Assembly (NCBI GenBank): GCA_964441775.1
Contig: CAYTVL010000021.1
Coordinates: 23,643-87,642 of the forward strand
Direction: 5' to 3'
DNA length: 64,000 bases
Origin: SYOC01 sp964441775
GTDB lineage: Bacteria; Desulfobacterota; Binatia; Bin18
The notes beneath the pieces were generated by a model. That model had not been told where the DNA came from. It made no database searches and was given only the letters and a program-made list of their open reading frames with translations. Positions 16,970-25,764 of the stretch are shown one piece after another; the stretch's first letter is position 1, and every line of letters begins with the position of its first letter. Both the position numbers and the translations under genes were made by a program.

Positions 16970-18259
16970 GTGAGACCACTAGAAGGCGTACGCATTGCTG
17001 ACTTGACTTGGTTGCTCGCTGGAGCAGGAGGACCGCGGCTGCTTGCTAGTCTTGGCGCGGAGGTGATCCGCATCGAGTGGCGTGATCGACTCGATTTCCT
17101 GCGGTATATGCCGCCGTTTGCACCGGCCAAAGGCGAGCGCGCGGAAAAAGCCGGAGCCATCGAAATGGCTGGTCTCAGTAAAGACAGTGCGAAAAGCGTG
17201 AACCGCGCCGGCTTTTTCAACGATGTGAACGCCGGAAAACGTGGCGTCAGCTTAAATATGGGTCATCCCAAAGGCCGCGAATTGTTCAAACGACTTGTGA
17301 GTGTTAGTGATGTCGTGGTCGAAGCCTTTACGGCTGAGACTATGCGCAAGTGGGGCTTAAGCTACGAGGAACTGAAAGCGATCAAGAACGACATCATCTA
17401 CGTCCAACAACCAGGTTGGGGATACAAAGGTCCATACGTCAAATTCGTTTCCTATGGTCCAATCGCTCAAGCGGCGAGTGGCCTCACTGAACAGTCCGGA
17501 TTACCTGCGCCATATCCACCGGCAGGCTGGGGCTTTTCCTATATGGATTGGAGTGGCGCGTACTATTGCGCAATCTCCATGCTCTGCGCCATCTACTATA
17601 AGAAGCGGACAGGGAAGGGGCAGTATCTCGACTGCTCACAAGTGGAGCCTGGCATCTACATGACGGGCTCTGCCGTGCTCGACTCCTTGGTGAACGGTCG
17701 CACGTATCAACGTACCGGCAACCGCTCTCCCTACAAGCCCGCCGCGCCGCATGGCGCCTATCGCTGTGCAGGGAGTGATCGTTGGATCGCCATCGCCATT
17801 ACGAACGACGACGAATGGCGCGCATTGGTGCGTGAGATGGGAACTCCAGGCTGGACGCAACAGGAACGCTTTAGCACGCTAAGCAAACGAATCCTGCTGC
17901 AAGATGAACTTGATGCTTTTATCAACGAGTGGACCAAAGATCAAGAGCCGTTTGCTTTGCAGGAACGCCTGCAAAAAGCTGGAGTTCCTGCCGGGGTGTG
18001 CCAGACGGCGCAGGATCGCGTTGAGCGCGACCCACAGCTCAGTCATTTGCGCTGGCTGATTCCACTCCAACACAGCGAAATCGGCGAGTGGCCGATCAAA
18101 GATGTACCGTTTCACTTTACCAACGCCACGGTCAATCAAGGCGGACCCACGGAGCGCGCCGCGCCGTGCTATGGCGAAGATAACGATTACGTGTACGATG
18201 AGTTGTTGAAGCTGACGAAGCAGGAACGGGTTGACTTGGAAAAAGAAGGCGTTATTTAG
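16970..18259 (+). CDS. CaiB/BaiF family CoA transferase (copy 2)
   Basis: 429 residues from GTG 16970, with AGGAG 7 nt upstream. Family landmarks include LEGVRIADLTWLLAGAGGPRLLASLGAEVIRIE, FNDVNAGKRGVSLNMGHPKGRELFKRLV, and DIIYVQQPGWGYKGPY. Together with the preceding transferase and the ThDP enzyme it points to a degradation route running through CoA thioesters. It differs strongly from copy 1, so this is not a recent tandem duplication. Confidence 0.86.
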   Translation: MRPLEGVRIADLTWLLAGAGGPRLLASLGAEVIRIEWRDRLDFLRYMPPFAPAKGERAEKAGAIEMAGLSKDSAKSVNRAGFFNDVNAGKRGVSLNMGHPKGRELFKRLVSVSDVVVEAFTAETMRKWGLSYEELKAIKNDIIYVQQPGWGYKGPYVKFVSYGPIAQAASGLTEQSGLPAPYPPAGWGFSYMDWSGAYYCAISMLCAIYYKKRTGKGQYLDCSQVEPGIYMTGSAVLDSLVNGRTYQRTGNRSPYKPAAPHGAYRCAGSDRWIAIAITNDDEWRALVREMGTPGWTQQERFSTLSKRILLQDELDAFINEWTKDQEPFALQERLQKAGVPAGVCQTAQDRVERDPQLSHLRWLIPLQHSEIGEWPIKDVPFHFTNATVNQGGPTERAAPCYGEDNDYVYDELLKLTKQERVDLEKEGVI

Positions 18260-18263
18260 GAAT

Positions 18264-18352
18264 TGCGGATTATGGAGTGCGGAATGCGGAATAGTTGAAG
18301 AAAGTTCTCTCTTTTTTCACTCCGCATTCGGCGTTCCGAATTCCGCATTGAG
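18264..18352. repeat. Heptanucleotide-iterated inverted repeat
   Basis: The left arm, 18264-18291, has four 7-nt units (TGCGGAT, TATGGAG, TGCGGAA twice). The right arm, 18318-18352, has five units (CACTCCG, CATTCGG, CGTTCCG, AATTCCG, CATTGAG). The arms are complementary with a T-rich loop. Confidence 0.82.
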
Positions 18353-18367
18353 TAAAGGAGGTCTTTC

Positions 18368-20050
18368 ATGTCTTACGATCTACTCATTAAAAACGGGACG
18401 GTAGTGGATGGCACTGGCGCATCGCGGTATCAAGCGGATGTTGCGGTTGCCAATGGCAAGATTGCCGAAATCGGCAAGATCACTGAGGGAGCGAAGAAAG
18501 TGATCGACGCCTCGGACTTGATTGTTGCCCCGGGGTTTGTCGATCCCCACACGCATTACGATGCGCAGATTTGTTGGGATCCCCTCATTACCTCATCGTC
18601 ATGGCATGGTGTGACTAGTTTGGTGATGGGCAACTGCGGGGTCGGCATCGCGCCCTGTAAGCCTGAAGCGCGCGAGATCGCTGCGTGGGATCTGGTCAAC
18701 GTCGAAGCCATTCCTTTTGACGTGTTGACCAAAGGCATCACTTGGGAGTGGGAGACGTTTCCTGAGTACATGAATGCGGCGCAGAAACGCGGCTGCGGCA
18801 TCAACGTCGGCTTTATGGCTCCGCTGACGCCGTTCCGTCATTTCGTTATGGGTGAGGAATCGATGGACCGCCCCGCGACCCCGCAAGAGACGGCGCAGAT
18901 CAAGGCGTTAATCAAAGAAGCTGTGGCGGCGGGAGCGTTCGGCTTCACCACGACGAACGTTGCGCAGCATATCGGCTACAAAGGCCGGCCTATTGCTTGC
19001 CGACAAGCGGACCGCAATGAGTTCAAAGCCTATGCCAATGCACTCAAAGAATTGGGCAAAGGCTGCATGGAATTGGCGTTGACGAACGACGTCGGGTCCA
19101 TCGACGAGCAAGAGTATGCGTTATTGGATCTGCTGCTCACCGAAAGTGGCCGCCCGGTGACATGGCTGGCGCTGCTTGATCGTGACGATCGACCTGGCTC
19201 GTGGAAGAGAACCCTTGAGGCGACCGACGCCCTCTGCAAGAAAGGGGCGGTGCCGCAAGTCAGTTGTCGCCCGCTCATTATCCAGATCGACCTGAAGAGC
19301 CCCTTCATCTTCGCCAACCTGCCATGCTGGAAACCGGCTTTCCAGCGACCAGTGGAAGAACAGAAACAGTTCTACCGTGACGAAAACTTCCGCGCGGGCT
19401 TCCGTAAAGAGATGGAGGCGCCCAAAGTGTTCGGCGGCAAATGGGAACGCTGCGTCGTGCATGAAGTAGGAAACCCGGCGATGCAATCGCTGATCGGGAA
19501 GTCGGTGGCGCAGATCGCCAAAGAGCGCGGCAAGGATGGGCTCGACACCTTCTTGGATCTCGCCATCGAAGATGATCTGAATCTGTTCTACACGTATGAA
19601 TTGTTCAACGCGAAAGAAGAGAATATACCGGAGCTCATCCTCGAGCCCCGCACGATGATCGGCCTTTCTGACGGCGGGGCCCACTGCGACATGCTGTGCG
19701 ACGTTGGGTACTGCACGTATCTGCTGGGGACCTGGGTGCGCGACCGGCAAGTCATGACGCTCGAACATGCGATCAAACGCATCACCTCTGAGCCGGCGAC
19801 GCTCTTCGGTATTACCCAACGCGGGACGATCAGGAAGGGCTTGGCCGCGGACTTCGCCATTTTTGACTTCAAGACGGTGGGATCGAAGAAACGTGGCGAC
19901 ATGGTCAATGATCTGCCCGGCGGCGGCAAACGCCTCATCATGCCCGCACAAGGCGTGCAATATACGGTCGTCAACGGCACGGTGCTGTATGACGGCGGCA
20001 AGCACACCGGCGCCTTCCCGGGGCAAGTGTTGCGTTCAGGCCAGGCGTAA
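18368..20050 (+). CDS. Amidohydrolase of the N-acyl-D-amino-acid deacylase type (copy 2)
   Basis: 560 residues; paralogue of the protein at 6801 and collinear with it along the whole length. It shows MSYDLLIKNGTVVDGTG, the metal site HTHYD at 61-65, NCGVGIAPC and LSDGGAHCDMLCD. AAAGGAGG precedes ATG 18368. Within this block it could hydrolyse an amide or cyclic amide produced or used by the CoA-thioester steps; the substrate is unknown. Confidence 0.88.
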   Translation: MSYDLLIKNGTVVDGTGASRYQADVAVANGKIAEIGKITEGAKKVIDASDLIVAPGFVDPHTHYDAQICWDPLITSSSWHGVTSLVMGNCGVGIAPCKPEAREIAAWDLVNVEAIPFDVLTKGITWEWETFPEYMNAAQKRGCGINVGFMAPLTPFRHFVMGEESMDRPATPQETAQIKALIKEAVAAGAFGFTTTNVAQHIGYKGRPIACRQADRNEFKAYANALKELGKGCMELALTNDVGSIDEQEYALLDLLLTESGRPVTWLALLDRDDRPGSWKRTLEATDALCKKGAVPQVSCRPLIIQIDLKSPFIFANLPCWKPAFQRPVEEQKQFYRDENFRAGFRKEMEAPKVFGGKWERCVVHEVGNPAMQSLIGKSVAQIAKERGKDGLDTFLDLAIEDDLNLFYTYELFNAKEENIPELILEPRTMIGLSDGGAHCDMLCDVGYCTYLLGTWVRDRQVMTLEHAIKRITSEPATLFGITQRGTIRKGLAADFAIFDFKTVGSKKRGDMVNDLPGGGKRLIMPAQGVQYTVVNGTVLYDGGKHTGAFPGQVLRSGQA

Positions 20051-20052
20051 TG

Positions 20053-20087
20053 CAGTAGTCAGCATGCAGTAGTCAGTAGCCAGTAGG
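20053..20087. repeat. Heptanucleotide tandem array
   Basis: Five contiguous 7-nt units of the consensus CAGTAGT (second unit CAGCATG, last CAGTAGG) directly after the amidohydrolase stop. No inverted partner is seen; a hairpin follows instead. Confidence 0.8.
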
Positions 20088-20117
20088 GGCGGGTCTTGAG
20101 CCCGCCCTTGCTTTTTG
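20087..20117 (+). terminator. Rho-independent terminator
   Basis: GGGCGGG and CCCGCCC form a 7-bp GC stem with a 7-nt loop, followed by TTGCTTTTTGG. It ends the amidohydrolase transcription unit. Confidence 0.7.
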
Positions 20118-20148
20118 GTTCATGGTCTTAAACAAGGAGGACCCACTC

Positions 20149-20595
20149 ATGTTGCAGAAGCTTTTTCATGTCAACATCTGTGTACGGGACATGGAACGTT
20201 CGATTCAGTTTTACCAGGGGATCGGTTTCAAAAAAGTCAACGACTTTACTCTCGACGACCCCAGCGTAGGCGATGCGCTCGGCGTCAAAGCGAAGAAACT
20301 GCGCGGCGTGTTCATGCGTCTCGGTGACGACCCCAATTCACCCGTTCTTGATCTTGTCCAGTTCATCGATCCTCCCACGCAAGGGCAGCCTTATCCCACG
20401 CTGAATAACGTCGGCATTTGCCGGATTGCGTTCACGGTTGACGATATTGACAAGACGTATGAAGAACTGAAAGCGAAAAAAGTGGACTTCGTGGCGCCGC
20501 TCAAGAAGGTGAGCGGTCCCGGCGGCGCCACCATCGGCGTCGTCTGTTTCAAGGATCCGGATGGGACCATTCTGGAGCTGATTAGCGGGATGTAG
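20149..20595 (+). CDS. VOC family (glyoxalase/bleomycin-resistance-like) protein
   Basis: 148 residues. ATG 20149 is chosen because AAGGAGG ends 8 nt before it; an in-frame ATG at 20122 lies upstream of that SD. The fold repeats are visible as KLFHVNICVRDMERSIQFYQGIGF and a second half beginning RIAFTVDDIDKTYEELKAK and ending FKDPDGTILELI. His6-type and Glu metal ligands are in the right places (FHVN; TILEL). VOC proteins are metal-dependent isomerases, epimerases or dioxygenases; a methylmalonyl-CoA-epimerase-like role is possible. Confidence 0.82.
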   Translation: MLQKLFHVNICVRDMERSIQFYQGIGFKKVNDFTLDDPSVGDALGVKAKKLRGVFMRLGDDPNSPVLDLVQFIDPPTQGQPYPTLNNVGICRIAFTVDDIDKTYEELKAKKVDFVAPLKKVSGPGGATIGVVCFKDPDGTILELISGM

Positions 20596-20704
20596 GCTCA
20601 GCAGATGAGAGACAGAGAAGAGAGATAGCGATGGAAGGGGGAGGACGTTGCTGTCTTTCGCCTCTGTCTTTGCTTGAGCGATTTTTTTCAAGAGGAGACT
20701 AAAC

Positions 20705-21787
20705 ATGGCGAGTGAACCGCGCGCGATCGATCCACAAAAAGTCAAAGCCAGCGGCGAACGGATTTTCGGCTATCTCAAAGGCATGGGTGTGTCGGCGATG
20801 ATTTACCTGGGCGACAAATTAGGGTTGTACCAGGCCATGCAGAACGCTGGTCCATTGAGCAGCGTAGAACTCGCGCAAAAAACCGGACTGCACGAGCGCT
20901 GGCTTCGAGAGTGGCTCCGTGGGCAAGCCGCTAGTGGTTTGATTGATCATGCGGGCAACGAGCGATTTGAGTTGTCGCCGGAAGCAGCGATGTTCCTCGC
21001 CGATCCGGATAGCCCGAAGCTCGCGGTCGGTATTTTTAGCGATCTGCCCCAGCGCATGGCGGTGGTAGAACAGTTGCCGGAGTCGTTCAGAACCGGGCTG
21101 GGCCTGCCCTACGACGCTCGCGGCGCCGAGGGCGCGCGCGGTATCGAGCGCGTGTTCGGCAACTGGTTCCGTTTTACCCTAGTTCAGCAAGTCTTACCGA
21201 AGCTGGACGGGGTCGTTGAGAAGTTCACTACAGGCGCGAAAGCGGCTGATGTTGGCTGCGGGGCTGGCATGGCGCTCATTCAGATGGCCAAAGCCTTTCC
21301 GCGAACCGGGTTTCACGGCTACGACATTTCCCAGCATGCCCTGGCCCGCGCCGAGGAAAATAAACGACAAGCCAAAGTAGACAACGTGACGTTTCATAAC
21401 GCGAGGACCGATGGGCTCCCCGTCGATGGCAGTTTTGATTTTGTCTCTACTTTTGATTGTATCCATGATATGACGCATCCCACGGAGATGATCCGCAGCA
21501 TTCGCAAGGCGATCAAACCTGACGGCACGTGGTTTATTGCCGATATCAAGAGTCTGCCGACGTTTGAGGAGAATCTGGAGAAAAACCCGATGACCTCATT
21601 GCTCTATGCCTTCTCGGTGATGGGGTGTATGTCCTCCGCTCTCTCAGAGCCTAATGGAGAAGGCTTGGGTACGCTGGGTTTTAACGAAGCGGTGGCGCGA
21701 CGGATGACGGCTGCGGCTGGGTTCTCTCGATTTATGCGGCACGATTTTGAAAATCCGCTCAATGCGTATTATGAGGTAAGACCGTAA
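20705..21787 (+). CDS. SAM-dependent methyltransferase with N-terminal winged helix (tandem copy 1)
   Basis: 360 residues. The N-terminal helical/winged-helix part (MIYLGDKLGLYQAMQNAGPLSSVELAQKTG, WLREWLRG) is followed by a class I methyltransferase domain with motif I AADVGCGAGMALIQMA near 180 and TFDCIHDMTHP as motif IV. The layout resembles O-methyltransferases and Rv2258c-like proteins. A near-identical-length paralogue follows after 28 nt, so tandem duplication is evident. Confidence 0.85.
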   Translation: MASEPRAIDPQKVKASGERIFGYLKGMGVSAMIYLGDKLGLYQAMQNAGPLSSVELAQKTGLHERWLREWLRGQAASGLIDHAGNERFELSPEAAMFLADPDSPKLAVGIFSDLPQRMAVVEQLPESFRTGLGLPYDARGAEGARGIERVFGNWFRFTLVQQVLPKLDGVVEKFTTGAKAADVGCGAGMALIQMAKAFPRTGFHGYDISQHALARAEENKRQAKVDNVTFHNARTDGLPVDGSFDFVSTFDCIHDMTHPTEMIRSIRKAIKPDGTWFIADIKSLPTFEENLEKNPMTSLLYAFSVMGCMSSALSEPNGEGLGTLGFNEAVARRMTAAAGFSRFMRHDFENPLNAYYEVRP

Positions 21788-21815
21788 TGGCAGTTGCCTA
21801 GAGAAGGAGGATAGC

Positions 21816-22898
21816 ATGGCTACAAATCAGAATGCGATTGATATGGAGAAAGTGCAGGCAAACGCCGAACGAGTCCTTGGTTTTCTGAGCGGAGCGGTTC
21901 TTTCCGGAATGATCTATCTTGGCGACCGCATGGGGCTCTACCAAGCGTTGCAACAAGCCGGGCCGGTGACAAGCTCGGAACTGGCGCAACGCACAGGGTT
22001 GCATGAACGTTGGATTCGTGAGTGGTTACAAGGTCAAGCAGCGGCGGGGCTTATCAGCTATGAGGGCGCAGGAAAATTTTCGCTGTCGCCCGAGGCGGCG
22101 ATGGTGCTGGCCAATGAACTTAGCCCCATGTTTCTCGCCGGTGGTTTCTGCGCGCTCCCTCAGCAAATAGCCGTGTTGGAGCGGCTTCCTGAATCGTTCA
22201 AAACCGGACTTGGCCTGCCCTATGATGCGTTTGGCCCCGAAGGGGCGCGAGGTATTGAACGGTTGTTCGCGCCCTGGTTTCGCACCATGTTGGTGCCTGT
22301 GGCCCTTCCGAAGCTTGACGGCGTCGTCTCGAAGCTGGAAGCTGGAGCCAAAGCCGCCGACGTGGGGTGCGGCGCCGGGGTTTCTCTGATCGAAATGGCG
22401 AAAGCCTATCCGCGCTCAGAGTTTCATGGTTACGATATCTCCAAATATGCCCTCGCGCGAGCGGCAGAGAACAAGGTCCAGGCGGGCGTGCGCAATGTGA
22501 CGTTCCACGATGTGAATGGCGACGCTCTCCCAGGTGACGGCAGTTTTGATTTTCTTACCACGTTCGATTGTATTCATGATATGGCGAATCCCGCCGCAGT
22601 GATTGGCGCCATCCGTCGGGCCATTCGACCTGACGGCACCTGGCTCATTGCAGATATTCACGGCAAAGGCACCTTCGAGGAAAATTTGGCGGAAAATCCG
22701 CTGGCTCCGATGATGTACGGCTTCTCGGTGCTGAGTTGCATGTCCTCCGCGCTCTCGGAACCCGGTGGCGCTGGGCTAGGCACGCTTGGGTTTCCTGAAC
22801 CGGTGGCGCGCAAGATGGTGACCGAAGCCGGTTTCAGCCGATTTCAGAGCCACGATTTTAACAATCCGATTAACTCCTACTATGAAGTCCGACCGTAA
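21816..22898 (+). CDS. SAM-dependent methyltransferase with N-terminal winged helix (tandem copy 2)
   Basis: 360 residues, same length as the upstream copy and alignable end to end without obvious gaps (both end YYEVRP). Motif I is AADVGCGAGVSLIEMA, and motif IV is TFDCIHDMANP. AGAAGGAGG precedes ATG 21816. The conserved core with diverged surface residues suggests the two may methylate related substrates or form a heterodimer. The stop codon overlaps the SD of the RidA gene. Confidence 0.85.
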   Translation: MATNQNAIDMEKVQANAERVLGFLSGAVLSGMIYLGDRMGLYQALQQAGPVTSSELAQRTGLHERWIREWLQGQAAAGLISYEGAGKFSLSPEAAMVLANELSPMFLAGGFCALPQQIAVLERLPESFKTGLGLPYDAFGPEGARGIERLFAPWFRTMLVPVALPKLDGVVSKLEAGAKAADVGCGAGVSLIEMAKAYPRSEFHGYDISKYALARAAENKVQAGVRNVTFHDVNGDALPGDGSFDFLTTFDCIHDMANPAAVIGAIRRAIRPDGTWLIADIHGKGTFEENLAENPLAPMMYGFSVLSCMSSALSEPGGAGLGTLGFPEPVARKMVTEAGFSRFQSHDFNNPINSYYEVRP

Positions 22899-22908
22899 AG
22901 GAGGGCGC

Positions 22909-23313
22909 ATGGTCAAGCAATTTCTTAACCCGTCAACAATAGCGACGCCGCGCGGCTACACGCATGCGGTGACAGCCACAAGCGGTAAGATGGTCTTTAT
23001 CTCCGGCCAGGTCGCCTTCAATGTTAAAGGAGAGCTGGTGGGCAAAGGCGATCTGCGCGCGCAAACGCAGCAGGTCTACGAAAATCTCAAAAATGCTTTG
23101 GCTGCTGCCGGAGCAACGACAGCGGATGTCGTGAAACTCAACACTTACGTGGTGGATTTCAAGCCCGCCGATCTTGCCGCTATTCGCGAAGTGCGCGGCC
23201 AGTATTTTCCTAATCCCGAGCAGATGCCCGCAAGCACGTTGGTAGGCGTGCTTGCACTAGCCTTTGAGGGACTGCTGATAGAAGTTGAGGCGGTGGCGAT
23301 GGTGAAGGAGTGA
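22909..23313 (+). CDS. RidA/YjgF/YER057c family protein
   Basis: 135 residues from ATG 22909, with AAGGAGG overlapping the preceding stop. The family pattern is clear: GYTHAVTATSGKMVFISGQVAFNVKGELVGKGDLRAQTQQVYENLKNALAAAGA and, at the end, ASTLVGVLAL then LIEVEAVAMV. The usual substrate-binding Arg of deaminating RidA (in the R-P-A-R-S region) is replaced by PASTLVG, so it belongs to a non-archetypal subgroup; reactive enamine deamination should not be assumed. Confidence 0.85.
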   Translation: MVKQFLNPSTIATPRGYTHAVTATSGKMVFISGQVAFNVKGELVGKGDLRAQTQQVYENLKNALAAAGATTADVVKLNTYVVDFKPADLAAIREVRGQYFPNPEQMPASTLVGVLALAFEGLLIEVEAVAMVKE

Positions 23314-23338
23314 TATTGTTCTTTGTCTGGAAGAAGCC

Positions 23339-23671
23339 GTGAAACTCCCCAATGGCGAGAACGCTTACATTCCGTCTGCAAAACTAACAGGCTATTTATT
23401 GTCATAAACGCACTTAGTTGGTAAAGCAAAAGCCGGGTTCTTTCGCCTCGTTGGCTTTGATGATGCAGGGGTAGAAACGCTAGAAAAGGGATTGTTAGCG
23501 ATCGTGCGATCTGAGGAAGTACAAGAAGTAATGACATCGCAGCACGGTACAAAATATGTTATAGAAGGGCCGCTTGAGACGCCAACGGGAAGACGGGTGC
23601 AGGTGCGGACCGTGTGGATAGTGGAACTTGATCAGGATCGCCCACGTTTTGTCACTGCCTACCCAGCCTGA
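23339..23671 (+). pseudogene. DUF6883 gene interrupted by a single in-frame TAA
   Basis: From GTG 23339 the frame reads KLPNGENAYIPSAKLTGYLLS, hits TAA at 23405-23407, and continues without any other stop through THLVGKAKAGFFRLVGF, VMTSQHGTKYVIEGPL and VRTVWIVE to FVTAYPA and TGA at 23669. Both halves together match the full DUF6883 pattern, so one point mutation appears to have broken it. The stop is TAA, so selenocysteine is excluded. The intact DUF4926 gene follows 21 nt later; the two families are usual neighbours. Function of DUF6883 is unknown. Confidence 0.72.
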
Positions 23672-23692
23672 GGAGGAAGAAGGAGATATGTC

Positions 23693-23923
23693 ATGATTCG
23701 CGAACTTGATACTGTCGTTCTGACGCATGATATCGAAGAGCAGGGGTTGCAGTGTGGCGATATTGGAGCTGTCGTGCATTGCTATCAGGGTGACGCTGCT
23801 TTCGAAGTTGAGTTTGTGACCGCCGAAGGCAGGACTGTTGCGGTGTTGACACTCATTCAGGCTGATATCCGGCCAATGGCTGATAAAGAAATTCTTCATG
23901 TTCGGGAACTCGTTTCAGCCTAA
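23693..23923 (+). CDS. DUF4926 domain protein
   Basis: 76 residues from ATG 23693 with GAAGGAG upstream. The pattern LDTVVLTHDIEEQGLQCGDIGAVVHCY, then AFEVEFVTAEGRTVAVLTL is the small SH3-like DUF4926 fold. It follows the broken DUF6883 gene. The pair is often found in toxin-antitoxin-like or polymorphic-toxin contexts, but no activity is established that I can rely on here. Confidence 0.75.
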   Translation: MIRELDTVVLTHDIEEQGLQCGDIGAVVHCYQGDAAFEVEFVTAEGRTVAVLTLIQADIRPMADKEILHVRELVSA

Positions 23924-23967
23924 GAGAGAGTCTTCAAGACTGAACTTACTGCACGGAGGAGAGAACG

Positions 23968-25716
23968 ATGGCCCGCAAATTCGACCCAATTCTTGTTGAA
24001 GTCGTGAAGAACGAACTAGCCTCCATCACTGAAGAGATGGCGATTGCCGTCTGGAAGACCGGACGATCGGCCATGATGAAAACCGGCGATTTCGCCACGG
24101 CGATTTGCGACGGCCAGGGACGGCTCATCGGCCAGGGCTATGCTGCCCCGTTTCAGTTGGCGTTCTTTATCGAGATGATGCCCTACATCATCAAAAAACA
24201 TGGCGACAATCTCAAGCCAGGCGACGTAATCGTCACCAACGACCCGTACGCCGGGATTACCCACATGCCCGACGTGGCGATCATCACTCCGGCGTTTTGG
24301 CAAGATCAAGTAGTTGCCTTTATGGTGGCGTATTCGCACCACACCGACATCGGGGGACGTTTTCCCGGCGGCTTCAGCAGCCAGTGTACGGAGACGTATG
24401 AAGAAGGGCTGCGGTTGCCTATTCTCAAACTCTACGAGGGCGGCAAGCGCAACGAGGCGCTGCTGGAAACGATTCTCGCCAATATCCGCGTGTCTGATGA
24501 ATGGCTCGGTGATGTCGAGGCCAAGATTGCGGGCTGCTGGCGTGGGGAAATCGAAATCCGCGCGCTGCTCGACAAGTACGGCTTGGAAACGTACCAATCT
24601 TCTTGTGACTATCTGATTGATTACGCCGAGAAAGCGACCCGCGCCGCCATACGGACGATTCCACGGGGCGAATACGTGTACGAAGATGTCTTTGAAGACG
24701 ACGGTTTTGGCAGCGATGGCATTGCCATGCCCTTGAAGGTGACGCTACGTGCGGAAGGGGAAACGCTCACCGTCGATTTCACCGGGACGGCGCCGCAAGC
24801 GCGCGGCGCCATTAACCTGCCGGTAAGCATGACAAAAGCCACGGTGTTCGGCACCATCAAAAGTATTGTCGGTCAGGATGTATTGACCAATGTCGGTTTT
24901 GTTCGCCCCATCAATGTGATCGCGCCGCTCGGGTCGTTGTTGAATCCTCGGTTCCCCGCCGCCGTCGGAGGCCGGGCCCCGTTATTCTTCCGGGTGTTCG
25001 ACGTGCTGTTCCGCGCCTTGGCCAGGGCGTTGCCGGATCGGGTGCCGATTCCTGGCGAAGGCGGCGATGTGCTCCACTTCACCGGCCAGAAATCCGACGG
25101 CTCTCATTTTGCGGTGATGGACATCTTTTTTGGCGGGTGGGGCGGACGACCCATGAAAGACGGCATCGATGGAGTGGCTCCGATGTCGTTCGGTTCGTAT
25201 GGCACCATTCCTGCGGAATTATTGGAGCGCGAATATCCGTTAGTGGTGGATGGCTTTGGCTATGTGCAAGACACGGCAGGGCCTGGCAAGCATCGCGGCT
25301 CCACGTCGATCTACAAACAATGGCGCTTTCTGCAGCCCGGAAAAATCATGGTGCGCACGAACCGTTTGCTGCGTCCCTCCACTGGCATGGCGGGCGGGCA
25401 GCCCGGCTCTTTATCCACCAACATCCTCAATCCTGGTGATGACAACCTGGAGTTGCCGCGCAAGGCGCACATGCACATGGACGTCAAACCAGGAGACCGC
25501 ATTTATCACGTCGTATCGGGCTCTGGCGGACATGGCGATCCGTGGGAGCGCGAGCCGGGAAAAGTACTTGAAGATGTCAAAGACGAAAAACTTTCTATCA
25601 GTGCGGCGCAAACGCAATACGGTGTGGTGATCGATCCCCAAGGCCCCACTGTGGACTGGGAGAAAACGGCGATGGTGCGACAACAGCGCACCACTCCGGT
25701 CGCGGCGGCGGATTAA
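23968..25716 (+). CDS. Hydantoinase B / oxoprolinase / acetone carboxylase alpha-type subunit (HyuB family)
   Basis: 582 residues. It starts with FDPILVEVVKNELASITEEMAIAVWKTGRSAMMKTGDFATAICDGQGRLIGQG, typical of HyuB. Further landmarks are VTNDPYAGITHMPDV, YSHHTDIGGRFPGG (metal-binding His residues) and GSGGHGDPWER near the C-terminus. HyuB normally works with HyuA, an ATP-dependent partner, in hydantoin, oxoproline or ketone carboxylation chemistry. HyuA is not in the window, so either the partner is elsewhere or this is a stand-alone relative. AGGAGAG precedes ATG 23968. Confidence 0.85.
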   Translation: MARKFDPILVEVVKNELASITEEMAIAVWKTGRSAMMKTGDFATAICDGQGRLIGQGYAAPFQLAFFIEMMPYIIKKHGDNLKPGDVIVTNDPYAGITHMPDVAIITPAFWQDQVVAFMVAYSHHTDIGGRFPGGFSSQCTETYEEGLRLPILKLYEGGKRNEALLETILANIRVSDEWLGDVEAKIAGCWRGEIEIRALLDKYGLETYQSSCDYLIDYAEKATRAAIRTIPRGEYVYEDVFEDDGFGSDGIAMPLKVTLRAEGETLTVDFTGTAPQARGAINLPVSMTKATVFGTIKSIVGQDVLTNVGFVRPINVIAPLGSLLNPRFPAAVGGRAPLFFRVFDVLFRALARALPDRVPIPGEGGDVLHFTGQKSDGSHFAVMDIFFGGWGGRPMKDGIDGVAPMSFGSYGTIPAELLEREYPLVVDGFGYVQDTAGPGKHRGSTSIYKQWRFLQPGKIMVRTNRLLRPSTGMAGGQPGSLSTNILNPGDDNLELPRKAHMHMDVKPGDRIYHVVSGSGGHGDPWEREPGKVLEDVKDEKLSISAAQTQYGVVIDPQGPTVDWEKTAMVRQQRTTPVAAAD

Positions 25717-25764
25717 GCCCTGGTTGGCAAAACGCTCTTCTCTTGCTCATTCAGGGGCGCAGCC

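Noticed and set aside
19121..20026. 301-codon open frame on the minus strand
   Set aside because: It is antisense to the amidohydrolase gene, rich in Arg/His/Ala as expected for a shadow frame of GC-biased DNA, with no domain pattern.
23405..23407. In-frame stop in the DUF6883 gene as a second recoding site
   Set aside because: It is TAA, not TGA; there is no Cys column or SECIS-like hairpin, so a nonsense mutation is the simpler reading.
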